Position numbers and translations under genes: made by a program. Source: Topomyia yanbarensis (lineage: Eukaryota > Arthropoda > Insecta > Diptera > Culicidae). From it: 64,000 nt of DNA. The DNA is taken from assembly GCF_030247195.1 (NCBI RefSeq), contig NC_080672.1, positions 183,455,234-183,519,233 of the forward strand, in the 5' to 3' direction. This document shows, in pieces, positions 34,505 through 45,354 of the stretch (positions are counted from its first letter, which is position 1; every line of letters begins with the position of its first letter). Below the pieces are notes generated by a model. It worked only from the letters and a program-made list of their open reading frames with translations. It made no database searches and was not told the origin of the DNA.

Positions 34505-35672
34505 TTAGACTGCCCAGAAAAATGATGAATTTTTGAAAACTCAATCGGCCCACCCCTGAGTCGATTCCTAGTCCCACCAGGAGTACTTGTACCAAATTTG
34601 AAGCAAATCGGACAAATCTAACTACCGGACCAACGTGCCTGAAGTTTATATTGGATTTTTCAACAATTTACAATTCACTAGCTCGTATTTTCGCCGCTAG
34701 GTGGCACTGTATACATAATATTATCACTGTAAGTGAAAGTAAGAAAGATATTTTAATTGTCTACAACTTTGTGGAAGACTGCTAGTAAATCCGGCTATGT
34801 TAAAAGAAGTTATTAAACTTTTAACGAAGTGATGTCTGAGTCAGTTTTGCATGGGGCCTAGCCGTGCATGGTTGTGTATCAGTACTCGAGTCCCGCGAAC
34901 TATATATTTTTGTGAAATAATGGTTAGATATAGCCGAATAGTATGTTTACAAGAATTATAGTAAATAATACGAGTTATGTTTTGGTTAGAAAATTTTAGT
35001 TCCACCTGTGACCGCATAGAGGGCGCCACTACTAACTTTTCATAGAAGAGAGATAGAGTATCAAGATGTTCAGAAGAAATACTGAAAAATGCCTGTTCTA
35101 TAACTTTGTAGAAGACACCAAATTTCTATCTCTCTCCGTTGAAAAGTTAGTGTTGGCGCCCTCTATGCGGTAACAGGTGGAACTAAAATTTTCTAATCAA
35201 AACATGACTCGTATTATTTACTATAATTCTTCTGAACATATCATTGAGCTAAACCTAACGATTATTTCACAAAAATGTTTAGTTCGTGTGAATCGAGTAC
35301 TGATACACAACCATGCACTATTAGGCCCCATGCAAAACTGACTCAGACATCACTTCGTTAAAAGTTTAATAACTTCTTTTAACGAAGTCGGATTTACTTG
35401 CAGTCCTCGACTAAGTTGTAGACAATTCAATTATCCTTCTTATTTTCACTTACAGTGATAATACTATGCATACAGTGCTACCTAGCGGCGAAAATGCGTG
35501 CTGGTGGGTTTTCTCCATGCAAATTGTTGAAAATTCCCATACAAACTTCAGGCCCGTTGGTCCGGTAGTTAGACTTGTCCGATTTGCTTCAAATTTGGTG
35601 CAAGTACTCCTGGTGGGACTAGGAATCGACGCAGAGGTGGGCCGATAGGGGTCATTTTTTTCCTGTCACCCT
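34505..35672. mobile_element. Palindromic (foldback) DNA element, MULE-like MITE
   Basis: Two arms of about 550 bases (34505-35058 and 35126-35672) are inverted copies, separated by only about 66 bases. The ends read TTAGACTGCC.. and ..GTCACCCTA. ACTGTGCAC flanks both sides (34496-34504, 35673-35681). The homologous empty site at 58398-58406 has it once, so this is a true insertion with a 9-bp duplication. Long arms plus a 9-bp duplication are typical of Mutator-like elements. There is no transposase, so it is non-autonomous. Confidence 0.85.
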
Positions 35673-36095
35673 ACTGTGCACCCAGTGCATTAACGCAAGT
35701 GACGGAAGGTTATCGAAAAGTTTCGTGAAAATGAAAATTCCAGTAATGATGATGATTTTCCCAAACGGTTCGTTTTCCTGAGGTTTTTATTTGTTCTTTG
35801 GCATTAGAATTAGCGATAATAATTCAAATCAAGAATACTACTAGGAAGTCACCTTTAGAAAAAGTCGATGTCGAAGTAAAATTTGAAACTATGCACGCAT
35901 GTACTTCAGAGATAGCGTGATATCAGGAGCTGCGATTTAATTTCAACGCTTTTTTTTGGGAAAAGGGCAATACTTACAAATGTAAACATAGGGCTTTTTT
36001 CTTACATGCGAATGAGGGCTATGAAACGCAACAAATTAACCTAACATTTTTGATTCTACGATATTGCTTTCTTAAACTACACCAAAAAATACAAC

Positions 36096-36585
36096 GGGCG
36101 AAACTGTATTTTTGTTTGTTTATTTAAAGTTTCGCCCTCAACGCTCCATGCAAACAAACAGGGCGATACTTTTTTTGTTAGCAGTTTAGAGGCGAAACTG
36201 TTATTTTCGTATTTTTTAGGATTATCAAACTGATACCAGCTGTAAATAGTAACAATGATCTCTATTGAAAAAACCCGGACGAAATCGGTGGTGTAAAATG
36301 GTAGTTATTGTAAAAAAACGCAAGGGCGATACTTCAATGCTGATAGGTGGGACCGAAAAAGTAAACAGTCGCCAAAGGGGTGATACTATCATTTTGTCAA
36401 TTTCAATAGCAAAAGCAAATTTTAATTAATTAATTTCAAATACTTTATGAAGTTTTGGGTTTCGATCACTGAATCATGCAATCTAGGATGTAAAAAACAC
36501 AATAGTTCTTAAATAGGAAATAAAACCAAGTCTGGAAATATTCACTGTTGATTTTCTTTGAATGGTATCACTGCTAGTATCGCCC
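36096..36585. repeat. Cluster of GGGCGAWACT motifs
   Basis: GGGCGAAACT or GGGCGATACT (or close variants) occurs at 36096, 36161, 36191, 36324 and 36378 on the plus strand, and at 36128-36137 and 36576-36585 on the minus strand. The first pair forms a hairpin. No known element was recognised. Confidence 0.6.
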
Positions 36586-37144
36586 TTTTCAAGAAAAAGC
36601 GTTGATTTCTTAGTTCTCAGTCGCGTTGGAAATTTGAGTAAAGTATAAACTTCAAATCGATTCAAAAAAAAAATTTCGATTTTTTTGGCTCAGTACAGTA
36701 TATAACCCCTTTAGGAAAATTCAGTTTTCCCACCACAATATAGATATTTTATTAACAGAGCATTAACAATAAATCGTTGGTATGTCTATTTTATGGGCCA
36801 TTTTTTCGCTTTCCCATTGATTTGGTTTGTTGTCCTGTTGATGTTGTCCTATGCTGATTTGAGCGATTCTCTGAGTCCTGCCACTTTCCCATGTAGTATG
36901 TGTTATCAAAATCATCGCGAAGCATCAAGTTCTAAATGTTCTCAAACGATATAATATCCGAAGAGAGTGATAAGAGTTATAAGAAATGTCTCATCACACT
37001 GTTAGGTGGATTAAAACCGTTTTTTATAGTAAGGTTAAAAAAGCTTCAAAAGCCTGGCCTGTAGTGTATTGGCACTGTGTGGGACTCACGACTCACGTTC
37101 GTGCCTAACCACTAAACACATTCCTTACTTTTTACGCCCTTCTT

Positions 37145-37182
37145 CCCCACGGAACTACGTCATCGTATTACTTCGTGGGGGG
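37145..37182 (-). other. Conserved 3'-UTR stem-loop of W4
   Basis: CCCCAC pairs with GTGGGG around GGAACTAC...CGTATTACTTC. The loop matches those of W1-W3. Confidence 0.7.
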
Positions 37183-38011
37183 GTTCGTTGCGCTTTCGTC
37201 GCACTTCTTTCTGCTGCTCTATCTCGGAGCCTCGCTTGGTTCATGGAGTGACACGACCTATGAGCTTTGATTTAACTCTCGGTTCCTCTCCTGCTTCTTG
37301 TCTCCATCCATTACGTCGCCGTTTATTTCTCGCCCCTGTGGTGAGCCGTTTAGGTGCTGATTCCCTGAGCCATTCAGCTCATGTTTCCGTGAGTCATTCA
37401 GCTCCCGGCCTCACCACGATCCGCTTGGATAGTGCTCAACGGTGAACTCATCCTACTCCGACCTATGGTTCCCCGACGGAGGAATTTCCCCCAACACCGA
37501 TACCCGCTTTCTTGAGCCATTTAGCTCTACTAAAATCTTCCAGCTTTACCGCTTATCCTGCTCCGATTGAGAGTTCCCCGACAACGGAATTTCTTTCGTT
37601 ACCGGTGTTTGTTTCGTGAGCCAATTAGCTCCCCTTTTCGTCACGACTCTGTCGGGTAGTCCACGGCGCCGAATCAGCCCTATCGTGAATTCCCCGGCGG
37701 CAGACTACTCCCGATACCGATGTACATTTCTGTGAGCCATTAAGCTCCCCGCCTCGTCTACTCGGTCTAGTCCCCGGCGGTGGACCTAGCCTACTCAACG
37801 GCCAGCCAGCAGATGCTGAGGTCCATCCAGCGATTCCGGGTAGAGCGTAGCTTCCGGTTCACTGGCGCCCCAACGACCCACGACCCGAGCCCGGTGCTAC
37901 ATCGCGTACTACTCAACTGGTCCCCGGCGGTGGACCCAGTCTACACCGTCGGTGAGTTTCCCGGCGGCGGAATTTCTCCCGAAACCCTATTTGTGGTTTC
38001 ACTGCGGCGTT

Positions 38012-40853
38012 CTAACCAATGTCGTTACTTTGTTTGTCCCTTCGCCACTTCTTTTGCAGCTCGGAGAGTATACTCGTAACAACTCTGTTGACAGCGTCCC
38101 AGATATGCTCGTTGCGGCACATCTCTTCGACGATATTATCCACTGTTATATCAGGGATACCCTTTCGGACTTCTTCGAATCTGGGGCATTCGAAGACCAC
38201 GTGTTCCGGTGTCTCTTGTACGTTCACACACTCTGGGCAGAGGGGTGACGAAGCGTGCCCAAACCGATGTAGGTATTTCCGGAAGCATCCATGCCCGGAC
38301 AAAAACTGCGTCAGATGGAAGTTCACCTCTCCATGCTTCCTATGTAACCAAGTAGACACATTTGGGATGAGTCGGTGGGTCCACCTTCCTTTTTCCGCGT
38401 AATCTCACTCTTGCTGCCACTTAGCCAACGAGTCCGCTCGAACCAGTCTCCATGCATTACGTTCATTTCTCCGCTGGTAGCATTCTACGTCCTCAGCCAG
38501 AGTGATGCAGATGGGAATCCTCCCGGCAATTACGCATACCGCCTCCGACGACATCGTTCTGTACGCACTTGCGACACGAACAACCATTAGGCGAAAAGTG
38601 CTTGTCAACTTCGTCCGATTCCGCTTTGAGTTCAGCGCAGCAGTCCAGGCCGGTACTCCATATCTCAGGATTGATGATGAGACATTCGCCAGGAGACGTC
38701 TCGTGCTGCCTCTTGCCCCTCCGTGATTCGGCATGATCCTTGCCAATGCGCTAGTTATCCTCGCAGTCTCCTCACATACATAGTCGACATGGCAGTTGTA
38801 ATTCAACTGATCGTCAACCATCACACCCAGGTGCTTCAGCGCGCGCATCGATGGAATGGATTGTTCCCCGACGCTGATCTTGAGACGCTGGATTTGCTTA
38901 CGATTGCTAACCAGCACTACCTCAGTCTTGTGGTGAGCCAGCTGCAACCTGACGTTAACCATCCAGGTTTCCACGATGCCTATTGTCTCTGCCGTCAGCA
39001 TCTCCGCCTCCTCAAGGGTCTCGCCCGTTATCGTCAGGACAACATCATCTGCAAAGCCGACGATCTCCACTCCCCTGGGCAGTTCCAGTGTTAACACTCC
39101 GTTGTACATAATATTCCAGAGCGTTGGGCCGAGTATGGAGCCCTGAGGTACTCCCGCCGTTACCCTAATCGACCTCTGCCCCGTGTTCGTTTCGTAGACC
39201 AGTACTCGGTTCTGAAAGTAACTTTTCAGAACCTTGCACAGATAGTCCGGAACCCGCATTCTATGCAGCGCTACGGCGATGGCTCCCAGCTAGCACTGTT
39301 GAACGCGTTCTTCACGTCTATAGTTACCACGGCGCAGTAGCGATTACCCCTTCTCTTTTGCTTCAATGCTTTCTCCGCGTTCGCGATGACGATGCGGATG
39401 GCGTCCACCGTCGATATTCCTTTCCGGAACCCGAACTGTCTCTGCGATAGTCCGTTCTCACTTTCAGCGTAGGTCGTCAGCCTGGTGAGGATGACTCTTT
39501 CCAGGAGTTTACCGAGAGTATCCAGCAGGCATATAGGCCGATACGATGCTGGATCTCCTGGTGGTTTCCCTGGTTTTGGCAGTAACACAAGCTTCTGGAT
39601 CTTCCATCTATCCGGGAAGTAGCCATCGTCCAGGCATTTCTGTAGGACTATCCTGAACATGTCCGGAAACGACAGGATCGCAGTCTTCAGTGCCACGTTG
39701 GGGATACCATCCGGTCCGGGAGCTTTCTTCGCTTTCAGCCCTTTTGCCACTATAAGGAGCTCGCCGTTGGAAACCCGATTGTCACCTGCATTTCCACCAT
39801 CTGCATCAGCGTACGGTGTAGGCGGCCATGCGGTTGGGTCGTGCTTCGGGAAAAGGCCCTCCACGGTAATTTTCAGCTTGTCGCCGCACATTTCGACTGG
39901 CGTCATTGGGCCATTGATCCTGGCCATAAGGACATGGTAAGCATTGCCCCAGGGTTAGCGTGTACTTCTCTGCACAGCTCCTTGTAGCAGGTGGACTTGC
40001 TTAGCACTATCTCACGTTTAAAAGCGGCCCTAGCCGCCCGGAATGTTACCTTACACTCTTCTCTGACTGCCTCAGATCTTGCTCTCTGAACGCATCTTCT
40101 GGCTTTTAAGCAAGTAGCCGGAGGATGCTTAGCCATTCGTTCCACCAGTACGCCGGTAGTTCCTCGGCTCTATTTTGCTCGGCATTGTTATATAGCCCTA
40201 GCTATTGTTTCCGACAGCTCATCGGCGCACACTCTCTGCGTCACCGTACGATTTCGCCGACCAATGGTGTAGTGGATGGCTTGGTGATCACTATGTGTGT
40301 GCTGCTCACTAACTCGCCAATTCATGTTATCCATCAGCGACGCGCTGCAGAATGTTTCGTCGATGATGGATTCCCAACCGTCTTTACGGAATGTGCTAGC
40401 GCAACCTTCATTGCACAGCTTTACGTCCAGCTTCGCCAGTGCTTCCAATAGGCTGTAACCTCGTGCGTTGGTCAGCCTGCTACCCCACTCCACGGCCCAA
40501 GCGTTGAAATCTCCTCCTATAACAACCGGCGTTCGCCCGACTAACGAGTCGGTTAATGCCTCCAGCATCCGGTTGTATTGCTCTGGTGTCCACCGTGGAG
40601 GAGCATAACAGCTACACACGAATATCACGAAACCTTCGTGTGTGCTATCCACCACTTCTTGAACAGGGAAACCGCCCATCACTTGGATTGCCGCCATCCC
40701 TGCACTATCCACCACCCAGTTACCGTTATCGGGAGGGACACGATACGACTCTGCAATAATTGCAACGTCGCACTTCATTTCTGTTGTTGACTGCCACAAC
40801 AGTTGCTGTGCAATGTCACAATGATTGAGATTGAGCTGGGTAACCTCCATCAT
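38012..40853 (-). pseudogene. W4 ORF2: endonuclease-reverse transcriptase, broken
   Basis: Starts at ATG 40853-40851, overlapping the ORF1 stop as TAATG, with a second ATG directly after. The endonuclease has AESYRVPPDNGNW, CSCYAPPRW, GGDFNAWAVEWGSR and SDHQ, but lacks about five residues before CSCYAPP that W3 has. The frame breaks near 40190, 40150, 39950 and 39265 (a one-base deletion relative to W1), and a Trp-to-stop change lies near 38405. The RT (KAPGPDGIPN, GVPQGSILGP, FADD) and C-terminal zinc knuckle (CPECVNVQETPEHVVFEC) remain readable. Confidence 0.88.
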
Positions 40854-41010
40854 TATTGGCCTGCCTTCGCCTTTTTGTACTCTGGGCATAAGAAGCCTCC
40901 CGTCATGTGGTCTTTCTCGACCTCATTTGTGCAGAGAAAGCACTTCGGTTGCTTTGTGCAGTCTCTAGCAATGTGTCCCTTCTCCCCACATTTTCTGCAC
41001 GGAACAGATC
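40853..41010 (-). pseudogene. W4 ORF1, C-terminal zinc-knuckle fragment
   Basis: The minus-strand frame contains CRKCGEKGHIARDC followed by CFLCTNEVEKDHMTGGFLC and ends AGQ-TAA. The stop overlaps the ORF2 ATG as TAATG. The 5' part is missing because the element is truncated at the microsatellite. Confidence 0.8.
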
Positions 41011-41882
41011 TGTATGTATGTATGTATGTATGTATGTATATATTGTGTGTATGTGCGGATTTGTTAACAAAATGTCCACATCGGTTTCTCGGAGATGGCT
41101 GAACCGATTTTTACAAACTAAGATTCAAATGAAAGGTATAATATTCCCATAGGTTGCTATTGAATTTCATTTTCAACCGACATCTTGTTCTGGATTACGA
41201 GTTGAAGAGTATGGTTACAAAACAAAATTTGTTGATTTGTCCACATCGGTTTCTCGGAATTTTCTGAACCAATTTTGACAAACTTGATTTTAAATGAAAG
41301 GTCCAGCAGCTGCTGTTGAATTTTGTGTGGATCCGAGTTCTGGTTCCTGAACTACAGGGTGATACGTACGATCACGCAGCAAATCCCGATTCTAACGAAT
41401 TCTGCGATGAGTGTAAAAAGGTGAATTTTTTTCCAAAATGTAAACATAACTGTTCAATTTGTAGATCTAGGTCACCAACAGTCATTCAAAGTCTCTTTGG
41501 CCACACTGGCCACCATCGACGGATCCGGAAGCATCCAAATTCAGAATAACGGTTATATTGGTTTCTCGAAAATGGCTAGACCGATTTGATCAACTTAGTC
41601 TCAAATGTAAGGTATTGCGTCCCCGGAAACTGATATTAAATTCCATCTCCATCCGACTTCCAGCTCCGGAGTTACGGGTTGTGGAGTGCGATCACATAGA
41701 AAACTCCGATTCAAACCGATACCGCGATGAATGCAAAAAGGTGCTCTTATATATACTTACCAAGTGTAATAAGAATGAAAGACATTTTCATAATGTTATA
41801 TTGTACGAACCAGCTATTAAATCATAGTTTGGAGAAATGAGAAAGGCACAATTGCACCTCTAGGTGGATTAAAACAGGTTTT
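41011..41882 (+). repeat. F1 repeat, X-type right part
   Basis: A short TGTA tract (41011-41042) followed by the X-unit right half up to GGTGGATTAAAACAGG. It is nearly identical to 14592-15533. Confidence 0.85.
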
Positions 41883-42128
41883 TTACTTATGGCGATAGAT
41901 AAAACGAAGAATATATCACAACAATATATGTAATTTTTTTACGATTCTAACAAACATTTTGACATTTGACACGGCTCAATGCGTTACCACAACTGAGCCA
42001 TGGATCATTTAATTTTTTACAATAAGTAAAAATAAAAAACTAAGAATGTCTGTCTGCCAGATCCTGTTGACGCAGCTTGCTGCTGCGTGTTGGGATCCTT
42101 TTTCTTGGCGGTGAAGCTGCTTGGGCGT
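41883..42128. other. AT-rich spacer, nothing recognised
   Basis: Contains no credible ORF. The last 90 bases hold a Gln/His-rich tail in the minus strand that may be the 3' end of the following ORF1 remnant. Confidence 0.5.
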
Positions 42129-43022
42129 TATTCAGTCAGTCTTCTCTCGCGTTATCGTTCCCGTCCATGTCATCATCGGCACTGCTTTCTTGCTATTGAC
42201 GATCAGAGTTTCTGTATTGTTTATTGTTCTTACCCGCTGTTGTAAATCCGTCGTCATCGATATTTACTTCTTTATTGACGATGCTAGTTATTGGTTTGGG
42301 AGCAGTTGTCGTGGCCGTTGTACCTGCATTATTGGTTAATTGGATCGTTGTTTTTGATTTATCTATGAGTGTCGGTGCCTGCTTGTTAGAGTTGGTTGTA
42401 GCAGATGAGTTTTGACTAGTTACTTCGGCGCATGTTTTCCCATAGTGGGTTGTATGATTACAGAATTAACATGTTGGAGTCTGCCCGGGATATATGATTA
42501 GCGTTGTTTGCTTACAGGTTACGCCTTCCTTCTGTGATTTACATTCGAGATTCATGTAAGAAGGTATTGGTTAAGTCACTCGTATGCTCATAATACGAAT
42601 GCCGTTGGGAATGCCGGTGAAAAGATTTCTCCAAGTGTCATTCGCAATATATTCCACTTCTCCGTATTGCGACATAATTCGTGTGCTGTAATATTCACCA
42701 GTGCGCGGTGCCAAATCATGGATATGCACGTCCACCGTGTCGTTTTCCATATGCACGGGGATTTTGAATCTGTTATTAAATTCGACCTCGTGTTGCATGT
42801 TGTTCTTTGTAATGAAGTTTTCTGCCTGTGCTAAACTTCCAAACGTGATTAAAACACAATTTTTGACGTGGTGTAGCTGAATGTATGTAACTTTAGCTCC
42901 ATTTTAACTTTAACTAATTGCTCCACTTCCTGAACTGTGGGTGTACCACGAGTTTTATTAAAGTCGATCGAAATCGTATTATCCCGTAGCACAGGCACTT
43001 TTGTTTCATTTGGCAAACTCAT
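42129..43022 (-). pseudogene. Non-LTR retrotransposon ORF1 (gag-like) remnant
   Basis: The minus-strand frame opens at ATG 43022-43020 and shifts frame near 42900. It continues (42798-42571) with an RRM-like gag segment, YYSTRIMSQYGEVEYI then NLFTGIPNGIRIM, and IPSY. A Cys/His cluster follows (C-x2-C-x4-H-x4-C type, around CNHTTHYGKTC) with at least one stop, then an Asn/Thr-rich tail. The segment order (gag domain, IPSY, knuckle) is that of mosquito Jockey/LOA-type ORF1 proteins. No matching ORF2 lies beside it. The family assignment is tentative. Confidence 0.6.
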
Positions 43023-43519
43023 TTCAATCCGCAGCCGGGTGAAACGATATAATATTGTTTTGCACTGATATAGAATAAAAGGCTGGTTTGCTTCACTAGT
43101 GCCTACAACCAGCTATAGCGTAGAAATTTTTGCTTCTGCTTTGTGCGAGGTCAGAAAATAGACTGAACAAACATTTTAACCATATCTGTGGCACGTTAGT
43201 ATCAAAAATTCTTGTCAAAAAATGTAATTTCTAGAAGACCGCGGAAAAAAACGGGTAGAGAAAAACAAACAGAAGGTATACTTACGTAAATTGGAAATTT
43301 TGTTGTTTCATTGATTTCAACCATAACTACCAGCTGTACTTTTCCTACCAGCTGTAAGGAAATATTCCTTTACTCCACCATATTGTGATGTTTTCCAAGG
43401 AAAATTTTTATTTCAACTTCTCAAATGTTGTACGAGTATACATGAATTTTCAAAAAGTTAGGACGTTTCTTTCTCTTTCAAAAATCACGAAAACAATCCT
43501 TATTTTTGTCTCCCAAAGC

Positions 43520-44146
43520 AGTCCACCCCCTTCATTGTACTTATTAATTTGGGACACTTTTTAACATAAACTACCCAAACAAATGAACGAAGGGGAGTAA
43601 GCTCGCTAAATTTTGGAAGAAACCGTGAAATTATTCTTTTTAACAAAGTACAAAAATTGTGTAGTTTGCTGCAATGGAAAAAAGATATCCTCAAAAATAA
43701 TCCTCAAGTAGAGAGTATTTGAAAAAATTCTTGTGTTCGAGTTTATATTTAATTACTTTGTTTCCACATACTTTAAATCATTTATTTCGGTTCTCGTTTT
43801 CCGAGATATATTTTAGTTCGATCAAAGGGTCATATGTTAGAAAATTAGCTGTCAGAAGGTACTGGCAAATGAAAGATTGCACATTGATAAATGATCAAGA
43901 CACAATCAGACAACTTTAAATTTTTTGGTGCTTAATCCAAGCGGTGGTAGGTAGAAAAGGAAATACAAAATATGTCCCGATATTATCCTTTTCCGTTTTA
44001 TCGAAGTAAAATTCGGCTGGTATATTAAAAGGGATCATTACTATATTGAACGATAAATAACATGTTATAGCTTTTAAAGCATACAAGACAGACACTTGAT
44101 GTCTGATGACACTTCAGCAAAGTTATTCGAAAAAGAAAGAGCTATA
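43520..44146 (-). repeat. F2 repeat, minus-oriented, left half
   Basis: Diverged copy of the F2 sequence seen at 58790-58900 and 61100-61320. It is interrupted at TATA 44143-44146 by the DNA transposon and resumes at 49146. Confidence 0.6.
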
Positions 44147-44748
44147 GACGAATTGCACGCCAACTCGAATAAATGTTGGCAGCACCTTCTCAGATTTTAA
44201 TGAAACTTTCTGTACATGAAGACTTTGTCACAAAAAGCCACTTTGCATACTTTGTTTTTCCAAAAATGATCTAGCCTGTCTTTTGAAAAGGGCCAAACTT
44301 TTTTTACCATTTTTTTTTCAAATGGCTCTAATAACAAGTCCTACAAAAAATATTGTAGGAGTGATTTTCACAAAATTAGTCAAATTTTTGAACACAAATA
44401 TTGAAAAAATTCTTCATTGACTCCTACACTGAAAAAAATCGATTTTAAAAAGTTATAGTCGATTTACAAAAAACCATTTTTGATTTGGATGAAATTTTAT
44501 TCCAAGATAGGTAATTATGTTCCCTACCTACCGTCAAAAATTAATGTTGGGCACTTTCAAGGAAAAAAAGTTATCTGAAAAAAAAACTTTTCCTTGTCCA
44601 AACTGAGTTTTTTCAGTGTATTTTTATCGAAAACTAAGCCAATGAAAGTCATAATCATCTCAGGATCCATTTTCCCAGCTGATAGTTGCCTGATACATGC
44701 AAAAAGTATCAGTAACGAATTTGGTATATATTCATAACAAACTTGAAT

Positions 44749-44796
44749 GAAGACTGGAAGACTGGAAGATTGGAAGATCGGAAGACTGGAAGACTG
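44749..44796 (+). repeat. 8-bp tandem repeat
   Basis: Six copies of GAAGACTG, with copies 3 and 4 as GAAGATTG and GAAGATCG. It lies inside the DNA transposon just upstream of its gene remnant. Confidence 0.95.
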
Positions 44797-44849
44797 CAGT
44801 TAATTTGTTCCTCTCAAAACTGATGAATTTTATGAAACAATTGACAAAC

Positions 44850-45333
44850 TTTTCTAAAATTTATTTTATGTGTGATGAAGCAGCAGCACAATACAAAAAT
44901 AAGAAAAACTTCGCAAGCTTGTGTAGATTGCAGTCAAAGTAAGAGTTAAGAATGGCATTTTGTTGCAGCATCCCATGGAAAAGACCTTTGATGCTATTAG
45001 TGGCACTCTCAAGCGAATGGCAAAAAGAACCAATCCTGCTCGCGACTATGGAGTTATATAACTGGGCAGTTGAACAAACCCCGAGAGTTATATAACTGGG
45101 CAGTTGAACAAACTGATAAAAAGATCACAAAAATAATTTTCTGCTACATATTCACTGAACAGTACAACAAAATGTCAGAAGAACTCGAAGAGCTGTATAA
45201 TAACGCTAAAACAATATTTGAAACCCAAAAATTCCACGGTTTCGTGCCTATTCCTGGTGGCAAAGTAGAGACGAAAAGGTATTCTAATTCAGAAGATGAA
45301 CCAAAAATATTGCATAGAAATAAAACATATTAG
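44850..45333 (+). pseudogene. Remnant of a transposase-like gene (SDxA..QYKN / SHGK / GTLKR family)
   Basis: Frames in this stretch give CDEAAAQYKNKKNFASLC, then EWHFVAASHGKD, then (after a one-base shift) FDAISGTLKRMAKR. After a 34-bp tandem duplication (29-bp copies at 45051-45079 and 45085-45113) comes an open tail from 45070 with ELYNWAVEQ and FHGFVPIPGG. I recognise the order SDGAxxQYKN, W-F-x-x-SHGK, DGxGGxxKR from uncharacterised, highly repeated animal proteins that behave like transposon products. A catalytic role for the Asp residues is inference. Its place between the long inverted repeats makes it the best candidate transposase of this element. Confidence 0.6.
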
Positions 45334-45354
45334 CTTGCATGCAGATAGTTTTAA

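Larger units (their letters stand above)
32851..37022 (+). repeat. F2 repeat, plus-oriented copy
   Basis: Begins with the hairpin ACATTTCTTATAAAAGAAATGT (32866-32887), then the CGAGGCCCGGAGGGCCGAG core, a TG tract and GATGGCTGAACCGAT, so its head resembles F1. It ends near 36985-37022 with TATAAGAAATGT and GGTGGATTAAAACCG, giving 12-base inverted ends ACATTTCTTATA/TATAAGAAATGT. A poly(C) run lies at about 33905. An inverted partial copy occupies 58354-61975. It carries the palindromic insertion 34505-35672. No coding sequence is recognisable. Confidence 0.7.
37023..41010 (-). mobile_element. R1-clade non-LTR retrotransposon W4 (5'-truncated)
   Basis: A minus-strand element of about 4 kb. The 3' end is placed at the short T-run after the F2 end (about 37023). 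The 5' end is truncated within the ORF1 zinc-knuckle region at 41010 and joins TGTATG repeats. It has a 3' UTR with the shared stem-loop, a complete but broken ORF2 and the tail of ORF1. It is related to W1/W3 but forms a separate subfamily. The left boundary is less certain than the right. Confidence 0.85.
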
